Origin: Clostridium kluyveri DSM 555
GTDB taxonomy: Bacteria > Bacillota > Clostridia > Clostridiales > Clostridiaceae
Direction: 5' to 3'
NCBI RefSeq assembly: GCF_000016505.1
Contig: NC_009706.1
Coordinates: 3,720,001 to 3,784,000 of the forward strand
DNA length: 64,000 bases
Positions within the stretch are counted from its first letter, which is position 1. Each line of letters opens with the position of its first letter. Below are positions 49,553 to 57,332 of this stretch, one piece after another. The notes beneath the pieces were generated by a model, which had not been told where the DNA came from, ran no database searches, and saw only the letters and a program-made list of their open reading frames with translations. Both the position numbers and the translations under genes were made by a program.

Positions 49553-51106
49553 TTATATTATAGCCCTTCCAGGTATAATAAGTTTTCCTCCTACTTTTAT
49601 AATATCTGGATCCTCTATATTATTTAATTTTATTAAATTTTCTATAGTGGTGTAGTACTTCTTCGCTATTTTCCACAGAGTATCATCCTGTTGAATTACA
49701 TATATAGTCAAACTAGACTTTTTAGTAGGAAATTCTCCCTCAATGGCCTCTATATCTACTAAAAATTCTTTTCTGGTAACATAATTTACTCTTGCATAAA
49801 CTTCAACTACTGCCTTTATAGCTATGGTATCTATTTCTATACTTGCTTCTATACTTTCTAAAGATATTTTCGATATACACTGCATATCGATTTTACTGTC
49901 AGGTATATCTACACTACAACTAAAAGGTATTTCATCGCAAATCTTATTTACCTGGTTATCCGAATCTTTATACAATACTTTTACGTTTAAAACTCCTTCA
50001 ACAATGACTTTATCCTCTACTATTTTTTTATCGGTGATACATACATCTCCATAACACATAAGTATTTCCACAGGATTAGACTTACCTTCTAATTCTATAT
50101 TGGATTTAATTATACTAGGAACAGTATTCTGTCCATGAACTACATTCAATCCATAATCTTTTCTGTCCATTTGCATAAGATTAGATGGAGAATAGGCATC
50201 CTCTATTATATCAATATCTTCTTTATACATAACCTTGGTATTAGCTGTTATAAGAGCTTCTACTTCAATAGTTCTATTCTCTCCCAAATCATCTTCCCTG
50301 ATATCCCGTTCCACTTCACTTATATTAAAGTCAGTATAGCTTTCCATAGAAGGAAGTGCTCCCTCTAGCGGAAGTTCCTTATTTACAAGCACATCTCTTT
50401 CTACACATACAATATCTTTAGTATCTTTTCCTCTATAAAGAAATCTTATAAGTACATAAGCTTCTATAGCTATTCTATCTTCTAGTATTGTTATATTTTT
50501 TTTATGCACATTTACATCATATTGCAATATACTTCCTACCTGAGGTTTATCCATAGGTATTGGTATCTCAGTCTTTGCTACTAAATCCCCTGAAACCGTG
50601 CCTACTATTTTATCTATAGTAGCAGGATTTTTTAACATCTGTACATTTTCAGAACCTGTAATATCTTTTATAACTTCAAAATTATATTTTTTATATACTT
50701 CTGCCTTTAATTTTATGATTCCTTCGATAGATACTTTTCTTTCATTTACAGCTGTACAATTCATATGCTCCACATAACAATTAGAATCACAGGACATCAT
50801 ATGCTCTGCTCCTGGCATTTCTACATAGTTAGAAAAATTTCCAGTATAAATCACACTATAAATACCCATATCCTCATCTTCTTTAGCACGATAGAGTATG
50901 GTATATTCAACTTTACCCTCCAAAAATATTTTATCTTCCATTACTTCCTTATTAGTTATAACAGGTCTTGCTTCAAGAATTAAGATATCTGTTACATCCG
51001 GGTGAGTATCTGGTATTACATATTCTTCTTTTATAATAGTATCAGAGAAATTTTCAGCCAGCATCTGTTCACATTCTATATTTTCCTTAACAAAGTCTAT
51101 ATCCAT
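49553..51106 (-). CDS. sipL: SipL-like spore coat morphogenetic protein (DUF3794 repeats plus LysM)
   Basis: SipL binds SpoIVA and attaches the spore coat in clostridia. 517 residues. Three DUF3794-type modules are spread over about residues 1-455, each with VPDTxPD-like or VEGVLNVKVLY-like blocks (YVIPDTHPDVTDI, KVIVEGVLNVKVLYKD). A C-terminal LysM domain (about 468-514) starts IYVIQQDDTLWKIAKKYYT. GGGGAGGTAGATAAAT precedes the ATG. yabG, veg and ispE nearby match the usual spore-former order. Confidence 0.92.
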   Translation of the reverse strand: MDIDFVKENIECEQMLAENFSDTIIKEEYVIPDTHPDVTDILILEARPVITNKEVMEDKIFLEGKVEYTILYRAKEDEDMGIYSVIYTGNFSNYVEMPGAEHMMSCDSNCYVEHMNCTAVNERKVSIEGIIKLKAEVYKKYNFEVIKDITGSENVQMLKNPATIDKIVGTVSGDLVAKTEIPIPMDKPQVGSILQYDVNVHKKNITILEDRIAIEAYVLIRFLYRGKDTKDIVCVERDVLVNKELPLEGALPSMESYTDFNISEVERDIREDDLGENRTIEVEALITANTKVMYKEDIDIIEDAYSPSNLMQMDRKDYGLNVVHGQNTVPSIIKSNIELEGKSNPVEILMCYGDVCITDKKIVEDKVIVEGVLNVKVLYKDSDNQVNKICDEIPFSCSVDIPDSKIDMQCISKISLESIEASIEIDTIAIKAVVEVYARVNYVTRKEFLVDIEAIEGEFPTKKSSLTIYVIQQDDTLWKIAKKYYTTIENLIKLNNIEDPDIIKVGGKLIIPGRAII

Positions 51107-51203
51107 ATTTATCTACCTCCCCATAAGGCCTACTACTTATATATATAAATTGAAAGCAGAAAATATGCTAACATTATAAATAATTTTATGCCCTCCATTA
51201 ATA

Positions 51204-51232
51204 TTGACATTTATAAAGTTTTGACGTAATAT
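51204..51232 (+). promoter_or_regulatory. Plus-strand promoter-like sequence in the sipL-veg gap
   Basis: TTGACA, 17-base spacer, TAATAT. No plus-strand gene follows within 2 kb. Confidence 0.4.
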
Positions 51233-51238
51233 TAAATT

Positions 51239-51325
51239 GGTTGTTAACCATATAACCTCTCATAAATTCTCAATACCCTTTTATACCATAGAAGAAAGAT
51301 GGAAGCTTGCCATCTTTCTTCTTAC
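51239..51325 (+). ncRNA. Candidate small RNA between sipL and veg
   Basis: From the predicted start a transcript would contain GGTTGTTAACC and end in a 13-base perfect stem, AGAAGAAAGATGG with CCATCTTTCTTCT (51290-51322). The T-run after the stem is poor, so termination is uncertain. Confidence 0.3.
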
Positions 51326-51365
51326 CCTATATATATTTATATTTTAACTTGAAAATTCATAAACA

Positions 51366-51404
51366 AAAGTAGTACCCAGAACAACCGGTGCTCTACATAC
51401 TACT
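51366..51404 (-). terminator. Probable terminator of veg
   Basis: On the minus strand AAGTAGTA and TACTACTT pair, with an inner AGAGCA/TGTTCT stem, and are followed by TTGTTT. It lies about 190 bases past the veg stop. Confidence 0.5.
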
Positions 51405-51595
51405 TCTAAATTAAACTATAAAATTTTAAATACCACACACAAATGATGACTATGTCATAGTTTTGCATTGGTAAACTTTATATCTAAAGATTTAATTAAA
51501 CTAAATGATTATCATTGGGATAAAAAGAATAGCAGTTTCACTAAATTGATTTAACAAATATTGTGAAATAAACTGGCACTAAGTCAAATACCACT

Positions 51596-51832
51596 TTATA
51601 CTGAGAAAACCAATTGAACTGTTTTAGTTAAAACATCCGAATAACTATATGTCACTTTCCTTTGGGTGTCATTCTCTAACCTAATTACAAATATGCTAGG
51701 ATAAGCTTTTTCTATTATTCCTTTATTTATAAAAACTTTTCTCCTACCCCCATTTGCTTTTAAGGTTACTTTATCTCCTACATGATTTTCTATATTCTCT
51801 CTTATAGAAGCTAATACGTTCGAACCATCCAT
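51596..51832 (-). CDS. veg: Veg protein
   Basis: Small conserved Firmicute protein (DUF1021), in Bacillus linked to biofilm gene control. 78 residues: VLASIRENIENHVGDKVTLK, ANGGRRKVFINKGIIEKAYP and VIRLENDTQRKVTYSYSDVL are the family blocks. ATG 51832 follows AGAGGGTG. The promoter is a perfect consensus, in line with the famously strong veg promoter of Bacillus. Confidence 0.93.
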   Translation of the reverse strand: MDGSNVLASIRENIENHVGDKVTLKANGGRRKVFINKGIIEKAYPSIFVIRLENDTQRKVTYSYSDVLTKTVQLVFSV

Positions 51833-51859
51833 TCCAAACACCCTCTTTCTACAACTTAT

Positions 51860-51888
51860 ATTATACACTTTAAATGTGTTTATGTCAA
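51860..51888 (-). promoter_or_regulatory. Consensus sigma-A promoter of veg
   Basis: Minus strand TTGACA, 17-base spacer, TATAAT; predicted transcript start about 20 bases before the ATG. Confidence 0.85.
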
Positions 51889-52036
51889 CTAAACACTTTA
51901 GTATATCCTTAATAAATTACTTTGTCAATATTAAATCTTTGTTAACAGACTTAACTTGCCTTTATTTATACTATTAAATATGATTATTTCTTTAAGTGTC
52001 TCATCTATATAATAATATTTACAATTTTTATAATTT

Positions 52037-52924
52037 TTATACATATGGTGATTTTGGAAATCCCTCTCTATATTTCCCTCTTGTCTGTAGTCCCCCTATG
52101 CCATTGGTTCTTGTTATAGTATTTTGCAGGGCTTCTTGAATTGACACAACCTTTTCTATATTAGTATAAGCTATTTTTTCACACAAAAACACTGGATCTA
52201 AACAATGTATGAGTACTCTACTAGGTGAACTTGCAAAATTTGCACCTGAATCTAAAATTTTTTCATAGCAGGATTGACAAGCTCCTGCAAATATCACTAA
52301 ATCATCGTAATTAGATTTATAATTTCTAAGTTCTGATACTGTTTGAACGAAATATTTAGAATTTTTATAATTATTTAAATCCATATAATCCTGGGTATCT
52401 TTCACTATAGCATCATGTCCTGTAATCACAATTATATCTGGTTTAACTTCTTTTACTAATTCTATAACTTTTGTAGGCTGTTCTTTTTCCACTATATTTT
52501 TGCCAACTACATCTAGTAAAAGCTGCTTATATACTTTAATACATACATCTAAATATTCTGCATCTCCATCTATGTGAAGAATCCTCCCGGGTCTTCCAAA
52601 AGCCAATTCATTTTTAGAGCTATGGGATGCAAATTTTGTTACATTATATTCTTGCCTAGAATTACCCCTATATCTAAATCCACCTCTATTCATTAAAATA
52701 TTCTTAATTGATTCATTTACTTGTTTATTAAATACTTTTTCCTCTTCTGTAAGGGTATTTTCAGGGATAACTTCTAAGTCATCTTCTTTGGAATCTGCAA
52801 TTATTCTTAAATTTATCCCTTTTAAACTATATATAACACCCTCTTTAGTATGTTTTGAATCTATTATTTTAAAAGTTATATCTTTATTATAGGATTTTCT
52901 TACTACTACATCACCTATTTTCAT
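52037..52924 (-). CDS. yabG: Sporulation protease YabG
   Basis: Cysteine peptidase (family U57) that processes spore coat and cortex proteins late in sporulation. 295 residues: IGDVVVRKSYNKDITFKI at the N-terminus, GRILHIDGDAEYLDVCIKVY, PDIIVITGHDAIVKD, and the conserved VIFAGACQSCYEKILDSGAN and ASSPSRVLIHCLDPVF blocks with cysteine and histidine residues. GGGGATG precedes the ATG. It lies upstream of veg as in Bacillus. Confidence 0.94.
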   Translation of the reverse strand: MKIGDVVVRKSYNKDITFKIIDSKHTKEGVIYSLKGINLRIIADSKEDDLEVIPENTLTEEEKVFNKQVNESIKNILMNRGGFRYRGNSRQEYNVTKFASHSSKNELAFGRPGRILHIDGDAEYLDVCIKVYKQLLLDVVGKNIVEKEQPTKVIELVKEVKPDIIVITGHDAIVKDTQDYMDLNNYKNSKYFVQTVSELRNYKSNYDDLVIFAGACQSCYEKILDSGANFASSPSRVLIHCLDPVFLCEKIAYTNIEKVVSIQEALQNTITRTNGIGGLQTRGKYREGFPKSPYV

Positions 52925-52992
52925 ATTATATACATCCCCATATATAAAAAGTCATGATATATATTATGATTATATGTCATTTTAAGTGCAAG

Positions 52993-53043
52993 AAATAAGG
53001 TCTATACTGGATTAATTTAAAACCCAGATATAGACCTTATTTT
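52993..53043. terminator. Strong hairpin downstream of cotS-like gene
   Basis: AAATAAGGTCTATA and TATAGACCTTATTT form a 14-base perfect stem extended by CTGG/CCAG with one bulge; on the plus strand T-rich sequence follows. It lies just beyond the cotS-like stop and upstream of yabG. Confidence 0.75.
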
Positions 53044-53048
53044 TTAAT

Positions 53049-54056
53049 TCAGATATTTTTTTCACTATAGATTTCTTTAAATTTTTCAATAAAGTCAATA
53101 TATTTCTCCTGTTCAGCTATTAATTCTTCCAATTTTTTATTGAAAGTATTTGTTGGCCAGTTGACCTCATTATAATAATATCTATTTGCTAGTCTCCAGA
53201 AACGTTGAGGAAATAGTAAGAAAGCATATATAACCTTATATTCCTCTTCTTTAATCGGACTAACTTCATTATATGAATCAATAATAAGCCGTGCATTTTC
53301 TATATTCCAATTAGATCTTTTTAAAACTTTAATCATAAAAGAGGAAATATCATAAGAACGTAGTTCCCTCTTACAATAATCAAAATCTATTACATTGAAT
53401 GTGTCATCTTCATCTACTACTATATTATGGTAGGTAAAATCATGATGGCAAAATCCTTTTTCTCCTTCGGTAATGCTGCATAATTCATCATATTTAGAAT
53501 CTTGTAATACTTCGATAGCCTTTTTACCAAAGTCTTTATAAAATTTAACTGCTTTCATGTAATTTAAATCAAAATTTCCCTTATTATTTTTTTTTCTTCC
53601 CATATCTTTCATCTTATCTAGAGCCTTAACTCTTTTTTCCATAAGGTGATGCCATCTTCCAAGATCAGTTTTTAATTTACTATTCTCAGGTGGTTCATAT
53701 CCTTTAGAGGCTATGTGCATATTTGCCAAACACTTAGCAGCATTTATAACATCTTCCCTATTCTTAAAATCACACTCTCTTCCTTTAATCCATTCTGATA
53801 GCGTATATATATCTTCATTAATGATTGCATATGGATTTCCTTCTATATTAATAGAGTATTTATCCACATGTGGAAATCCATTTTTTATAAGATGTTCTTT
53901 TGCTCCATAAACAAATAAAAGTTTTTGAGTTCCATAATTTATCTTTTTAAGACATTTCATTCCTTTATCTGTTTTTAATAAATATACTCCTCTACTTGGT
54001 TTTATATTTTCAATTTTTACATTAAATTGTCTTTCTATTTCAAATTCTCGCATCAT
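53049..54056 (-). CDS. cotS: CotS-family spore coat protein
   Basis: Kinase-fold protein of the spore coat, related to aminoglycoside phosphotransferases. About 335 residues. Family blocks: SEWIKGRECDFKNREDVI, CLANMHIASKGY, the catalytic-loop-like GFCHHDFTYHNIVVDED and the metal-site-like FNVIDFDYCKRELRSYDIS. ATG 54056 follows GGGGTGATTAGT. It is divergent from a CotSA-like glycosyltransferase; in Bacillus cotSA and cotS are neighbours. A second family member begins outside the right edge of the window. Confidence 0.88.
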   Translation of the reverse strand: MMREFEIERQFNVKIENIKPSRGVYLLKTDKGMKCLKKINYGTQKLLFVYGAKEHLIKNGFPHVDKYSINIEGNPYAIINEDIYTLSEWIKGRECDFKNREDVINAAKCLANMHIASKGYEPPENSKLKTDLGRWHHLMEKRVKALDKMKDMGRKKNNKGNFDLNYMKAVKFYKDFGKKAIEVLQDSKYDELCSITEGEKGFCHHDFTYHNIVVDEDDTFNVIDFDYCKRELRSYDISSFMIKVLKRSNWNIENARLIIDSYNEVSPIKEEEYKVIYAFLLFPQRFWRLANRYYYNEVNWPTNTFNKKLEELIAEQEKYIDFIEKFKEIYSEKNI

Positions 54057-54169
54057 ACTAATCACCCCTATATATTTATATGAACGCCTAAATTAATTTA
54101 GAAGAACATTAACATTTTTAACTTCAAATTAATATAATGAAATATATTAATTTAGAGAGGGACAATTTT

Positions 54170-55297
54170 ATGAGAATAGGCATTGATGGACGTGCCGCTA
54201 AATGGTATAGGGGTACTGGCATAGGAACTTATACTTATCAATTAATAAAATGTTTAAATAATATTGATAGTATAAATAATTATTTACTTTTCATGCCTGA
54301 AAGCTTTAAAAATGATATATACCTTAAAAAAAATTTCAAATTAGATAATGCCCCGCAAAGTGATAAAATTAATTTCTGGGAAGAGATTAATATACCTAAT
54401 ATAATAAAAAATAATAAAATAGATCTATATCACGTGCCTCAAAACGGAGTTGGACTTCCTATTAATAAAAATTGTAGGTTTATAATAACGCTTCATGATG
54501 TGATCCCTTATAGAATGCCTGAAACTGTAAGTAACCGATATCTTAAAATTTTCTCAGAATATATACCTAAAATAGTACCTCTATGTGATGGCATTATTAC
54601 AGTTTCCAATTTTTCTAAAAAAGATATAGTTAAATCTTTTAACTATCCTGAAAATAAAATATATGTTACTCATTTAGCTAGTGAAGATATCTACAAACCT
54701 ATGGATAAAAGAATAAGTAGATATGTAGCTAGAAAATACTATTCTATAACTGAAGATTATATACTTTATGTGGGTGGGTTTAGTCCGCGCAAAAATATAT
54801 TAGGACTTATTGATAGCTTTAGTAAACTTATAACCTCATATAAAAAACCTTTGTTTTTAGTAATAGCTGGTAAAAAAGGTGAATCTTACGCCATTTATAA
54901 AGAACGTACTGAAAAACTAAATATATCTGATAAAGTTTTATTTCCTGGTTTTATTTCTATAGAACATCTTCCTTATATATATAATGCAGCTGAACTATTT
55001 GTATATCCTTCCTTTTATGAAGGATTTGGACTCCCACCTATAGAAGCAATGGCCTGTGGAATACCTGTAATAACTTCAAACACTACATCTCTCCCTGAAG
55101 TGGTCGGTAAAGGTGCCCTGCTTATAAATCCCTTAAATAAAACTAATTTATGTGAAGCTATGTTAGAAGTACTTTCAGATAATAATCTTAAGAATAAATT
55201 GATATCTTATGGTATTAAAAGATCTTCCGAACTAAATTGGAAGAAAACTATTAAAAATACTATAAACATATATAACAAAATTATGAATATGAAATAA
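54170..55297 (+). CDS. Family 4 glycosyltransferase, CotSA-like
   Basis: GT-B fold glycosyltransferase of about 375 residues. The N-terminal [20 protein letters not shown] and [13 protein letters not shown] belong to the acceptor lobe; the donor lobe has [34 protein letters not shown] and the signature [21 protein letters not shown] 54170 follows AGAGAGGG. The pairing with a cotS-like gene suggests a role in spore coat glycosylation, by analogy with Bacillus CotSA. Confidence 0.85.
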   Translation: MRIGIDGRAAKWYRGTGIGTYTYQLIKCLNNIDSINNYLLFMPESFKNDIYLKKNFKLDNAPQSDKINFWEEINIPNIIKNNKIDLYHVPQNGVGLPINKNCRFIITLHDVIPYRMPETVSNRYLKIFSEYIPKIVPLCDGIITVSNFSKKDIVKSFNYPENKIYVTHLASEDIYKPMDKRISRYVARKYYSITEDYILYVGGFSPRKNILGLIDSFSKLITSYKKPLFLVIAGKKGESYAIYKERTEKLNISDKVLFPGFISIEHLPYIYNAAELFVYPSFYEGFGLPPIEAMACGIPVITSNTTSLPEVVGKGALLINPLNKTNLCEAMLEVLSDNNLKNKLISYGIKRSSELNWKKTIKNTINIYNKIMNMK

Positions 55298-55351
55298 TAT
55301 TCTTTGTGTTGCTTTTAAAAACCTATATTCCATATAGTATTACAAAATTTT

Positions 55352-55384
55352 AAAAACCGCTTACAATATGTTTTTGCGGTTTTT
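55352..55384 (+). terminator. Terminator of the CotSA-like gene
   Basis: AAAAACCGC and GCGGTTTTT pair around 15 bases and lead into a T-rich stretch. Confidence 0.8.
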
Positions 55385-55510
55385 ATTGTTGCTTTCTATC
55401 TCTAATTTTATTAATTATAGTTCAGGGTTCTGTAGATCAGATATATCTGATTAAAAAAAGAAAGTTTGATTAAAAGTAGGGCGCAGCCAAAATAAACCAA
55501 ACACTATATA

Positions 55511-55539
55511 TTGACATATGCCAACTAATAAGATATAAT
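55511..55539 (+). promoter_or_regulatory. Consensus sigma-A promoter of the arsR-araC unit
   Basis: TTGACA, 17-base spacer, TATAAT, immediately followed by an inverted repeat. Confidence 0.85.
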
Positions 55540-55569
55540 ACATAAATAGATATTTATATATTTATGTAT
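55538..55569 (+). promoter_or_regulatory. Inverted-repeat operator candidate for the ArsR regulator
   Basis: ATACATAAATA and TATTTATGTAT form a perfect 11-base dyad around ten bases. It overlaps the -10 box and ends at the start of the arsR gene, where a repressor would block transcription. Confidence 0.65.
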
Positions 55570-55570
55570 T

Positions 55571-55954
55571 ATGGGAGTATACTTTATGATGAATAATAAT
55601 ACAATGCTGAAAACTATGAATAATCATAGTTTTGTAGATATAAAAAAACACATGGTAGACGACAAATCTATTTATGATATGGCAGAAGTTTTTAAGGCAC
55701 TCAATGATCCTACAAGATTAAAAATAATTAACATACTGATTGTTTCTGAATTGTGCGTAAATGATATAGCCAACTTGCTTGAAATAAGCCAACCAGCCAT
55801 CTCCCACCACTTAAAAGAACTTCGCCAATTAAAACTGATCAAGTATCATAAAAAAGGAAGATCAGTATTCTATTCCCTAGACGACGAACATATTCATCCA
55901 TTATTTCAACAATGTCTGGAACATGTGAATGAAAATACCAAATCCTATTGCTAG
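55571..55954 (+). CDS. ArsR/SmtB-family metal-responsive repressor with a complete alpha-5 zinc-site spacing
   Basis: Winged-helix repressor of about 120 residues. DNA-binding part: FKALNDPTRLKIINIL, ELCVNDIANLLEISQPAISH, HLKELRQLKLIKYHKKGRSV, YSL. The C-terminal helix reads DEHIHPLFQQCLEHVNE, giving Asp-x-His-x10-His-x2-Glu, the exact spacing of the alpha-5 zinc ligands of SmtB. The alpha-3 ELCxC motif keeps only one Cys (ELCVN). Zinc or cobalt sensing is therefore favoured. The exact start is uncertain: ATG 55586 and ATG 55589 are alternatives to 55571. Confidence 0.9.
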   Translation: MGVYFMMNNNTMLKTMNNHSFVDIKKHMVDDKSIYDMAEVFKALNDPTRLKIINILIVSELCVNDIANLLEISQPAISHHLKELRQLKLIKYHKKGRSVFYSLDDEHIHPLFQQCLEHVNENTKSYC

Positions 55955-55983
55955 TTTGTCAAGATATGAGCGGGGTAAAATCA

Positions 55984-57027
55984 ATGTCAAAAAATAAAAG
56001 AGCTGTGAAAGAACTTAATATACTAATGAAACATCATAATGAATATGACTTATTACCTGCCAATCATCTTATTTGTGATGCTTTCTCAAAAATTTCTCAA
56101 ATTGCCTCACAGAAATATATATTCTCAATTCCTGAGGAAATTGGCCATGGTTGTTTCAGACAAATCAGTACCCGACAAAATATCATTATTTCTGAATTTC
56201 AAATGTGCTATAAATACAATATGGATGTTATGGGAATAAACGATAATTCAAATGTTGACATATGCTTTTGTCTAGAAGAAGGAATTGCGTGGAAATCACA
56301 AGCTGGACACAGACAATTTAAAATCAATAAAGGAGAATCTTTTATATCTAGTAACCGATATGGGATTGAACAAACTTGTTATTATAAAGATTGTAATTTC
56401 AATTTTATCGGTATTAAAATTCCAATTAATCGTTTTCGAAAAATCATAATGGGGTACAAAAATTTAACAGATGAAATTGCAATTGAAGAATCGGTGGGTC
56501 GCTTTTCAAAATATGTCATCCCCCCTTCCATTCGTATTATTCTCCATCAATTGCTGAATTGTCCTTATGAAAGTGCTATATTAGATATGTACATCGAAGG
56601 AAAATTGTTAGAACTGCTGTCTGTCTATTTCAGTGAGGTAATCTTACAAATGAATCAGAAATCAGACCGCACATTTGAACTCTCTCGTACAGATAGAGAA
56701 AGTCTTATGGAAGCAAAAGAAATTTTACATAAAAGCATTTCTAATCCACCATCCTGTGCCAGTTTAGCTCAAATGGTTTATTTGAGTGAATCAAAGCTTG
56801 CTAAAGGTTTTAAAGCTCTCTTCGGAATGCCTGTACATACGTATGTAATTGATAAAAGGTTAGAAACCGCCCTAATCCTTTTTGAAAAAGGAGAAACTCG
56901 TGTAAGCAATGTTGCAAACATGGTTGGCTATGGAAATATCAGTCATTTCGCGGCAGCCTTTAAAAAAAAATATGGCATAAATCCCGGAGAATATGTAAAA
57001 AATCTTATTAAGCAATATAATAAATAA
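55984..57027 (+). CDS. AraC-family transcriptional activator (PchR/YbtA-like layout)
   Basis: About 347 residues: an N-terminal sensor region (about 1-230) with no recognised fold beyond similarity in layout to siderophore regulators, and a C-terminal double helix-turn-helix (LAQMVYLSESKLAKGFKALF, then VSNVANMVGYGNISHFAAAF, FKKKYGINPGEYVKN). ATG 55984 is preceded by GCGGGGT; in-frame starts at 55948 and 55966 would overlap the arsR end. It is co-oriented with arsR and ends in a strong terminator, then the ABC genes follow. Confidence 0.88.
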   Translation: MSKNKRAVKELNILMKHHNEYDLLPANHLICDAFSKISQIASQKYIFSIPEEIGHGCFRQISTRQNIIISEFQMCYKYNMDVMGINDNSNVDICFCLEEGIAWKSQAGHRQFKINKGESFISSNRYGIEQTCYYKDCNFNFIGIKIPINRFRKIIMGYKNLTDEIAIEESVGRFSKYVIPPSIRIILHQLLNCPYESAILDMYIEGKLLELLSVYFSEVILQMNQKSDRTFELSRTDRESLMEAKEILHKSISNPPSCASLAQMVYLSESKLAKGFKALFGMPVHTYVIDKRLETALILFEKGETRVSNVANMVGYGNISHFAAAFKKKYGINPGEYVKNLIKQYNK

Positions 57028-57042
57028 ATTCTCTTGCCTATG

Positions 57043-57074
57043 ATGCTGCCAGAGTACCTTGGCGGCATTTTTTT
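57043..57074 (+). terminator. Terminator of the AraC-type regulator gene
   Basis: ATGCTGCCA and TGGCGGCAT pair (one G-U) around eight bases and are followed by seven T. Confidence 0.9.
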
Positions 57075-57197
57075 ATCTAAAACTACTATTTGCTAACACC
57101 TGCATCTCTTTCAAAGTGGTAGATAAACACTGGCTATACCTTTGAATAAGTCATTCCTTATGATTAAACTCCACCTGAACTTAAAAATTACTTGATA
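57073..57197 (-). repeat. Dispersed two-hairpin intergenic repeat, copy H
   Basis: Reverse-oriented copy. On the minus strand ATCAAGTAATTTTTAAG and TTCAGGTGGAGTTT form the left arm start; later ACTTATTCAAAGG and AGTGTTTATCTACCACTTT match the right half of copy C. It lies directly behind the terminator of the AraC gene, inside the otherwise foreign-looking block. Confidence 0.65.
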
Positions 57198-57215
57198 CCC
57201 CAAAAAAACAAACCT

Positions 57216-57250
57216 TACAGTTTTTGAGTGATGAAATACAGTTTTTAAGT
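57216..57250 (+). promoter_or_regulatory. Direct repeats upstream of the ABC genes, candidate AraC-regulator site
   Basis: TACAGTTTTTGAGT and TACAGTTTTTAAGT are repeated 21 bases apart, two helical turns, and a GTTAGGCA pair follows at 57254 and 57282. Tandem direct repeats are typical for AraC-family activators. No consensus -35 box is seen, as expected for an activated promoter. Confidence 0.45.
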
Positions 57251-57332
57251 AGAGTTAGGCAGACCCAACCTGTAAAATACAGTTAGGCATGAATCTCATG
57301 TTGCTTACTTTTAATCTCAAGGAGGGTTTTTC

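Larger units (their letters stand above)
51107..51595. other. Gap between sipL and veg
   Basis: 489 bases without a convincing gene. In Bacillus a small acid-soluble spore protein gene (sspF) lies near veg, but I found none here. The gap holds a plus-strand promoter-like pair with a hairpin (51204-51322) and a hairpin that probably ends veg (51366-51404). Confidence 0.4.

Noticed and set aside
51323-51595. Small acid-soluble spore protein gene expected near veg
   Set aside because: No frame with a ribosome site or the typical spore protein motifs was found on either strand.
55436-55451. Palindrome ATCAGATATATCTGAT as a terminator
   Set aside because: It is followed by A-rich, not T-rich, sequence on the plus strand and lies after a better terminator at 55352-55384. 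A protein binding site is possible but unsupported.
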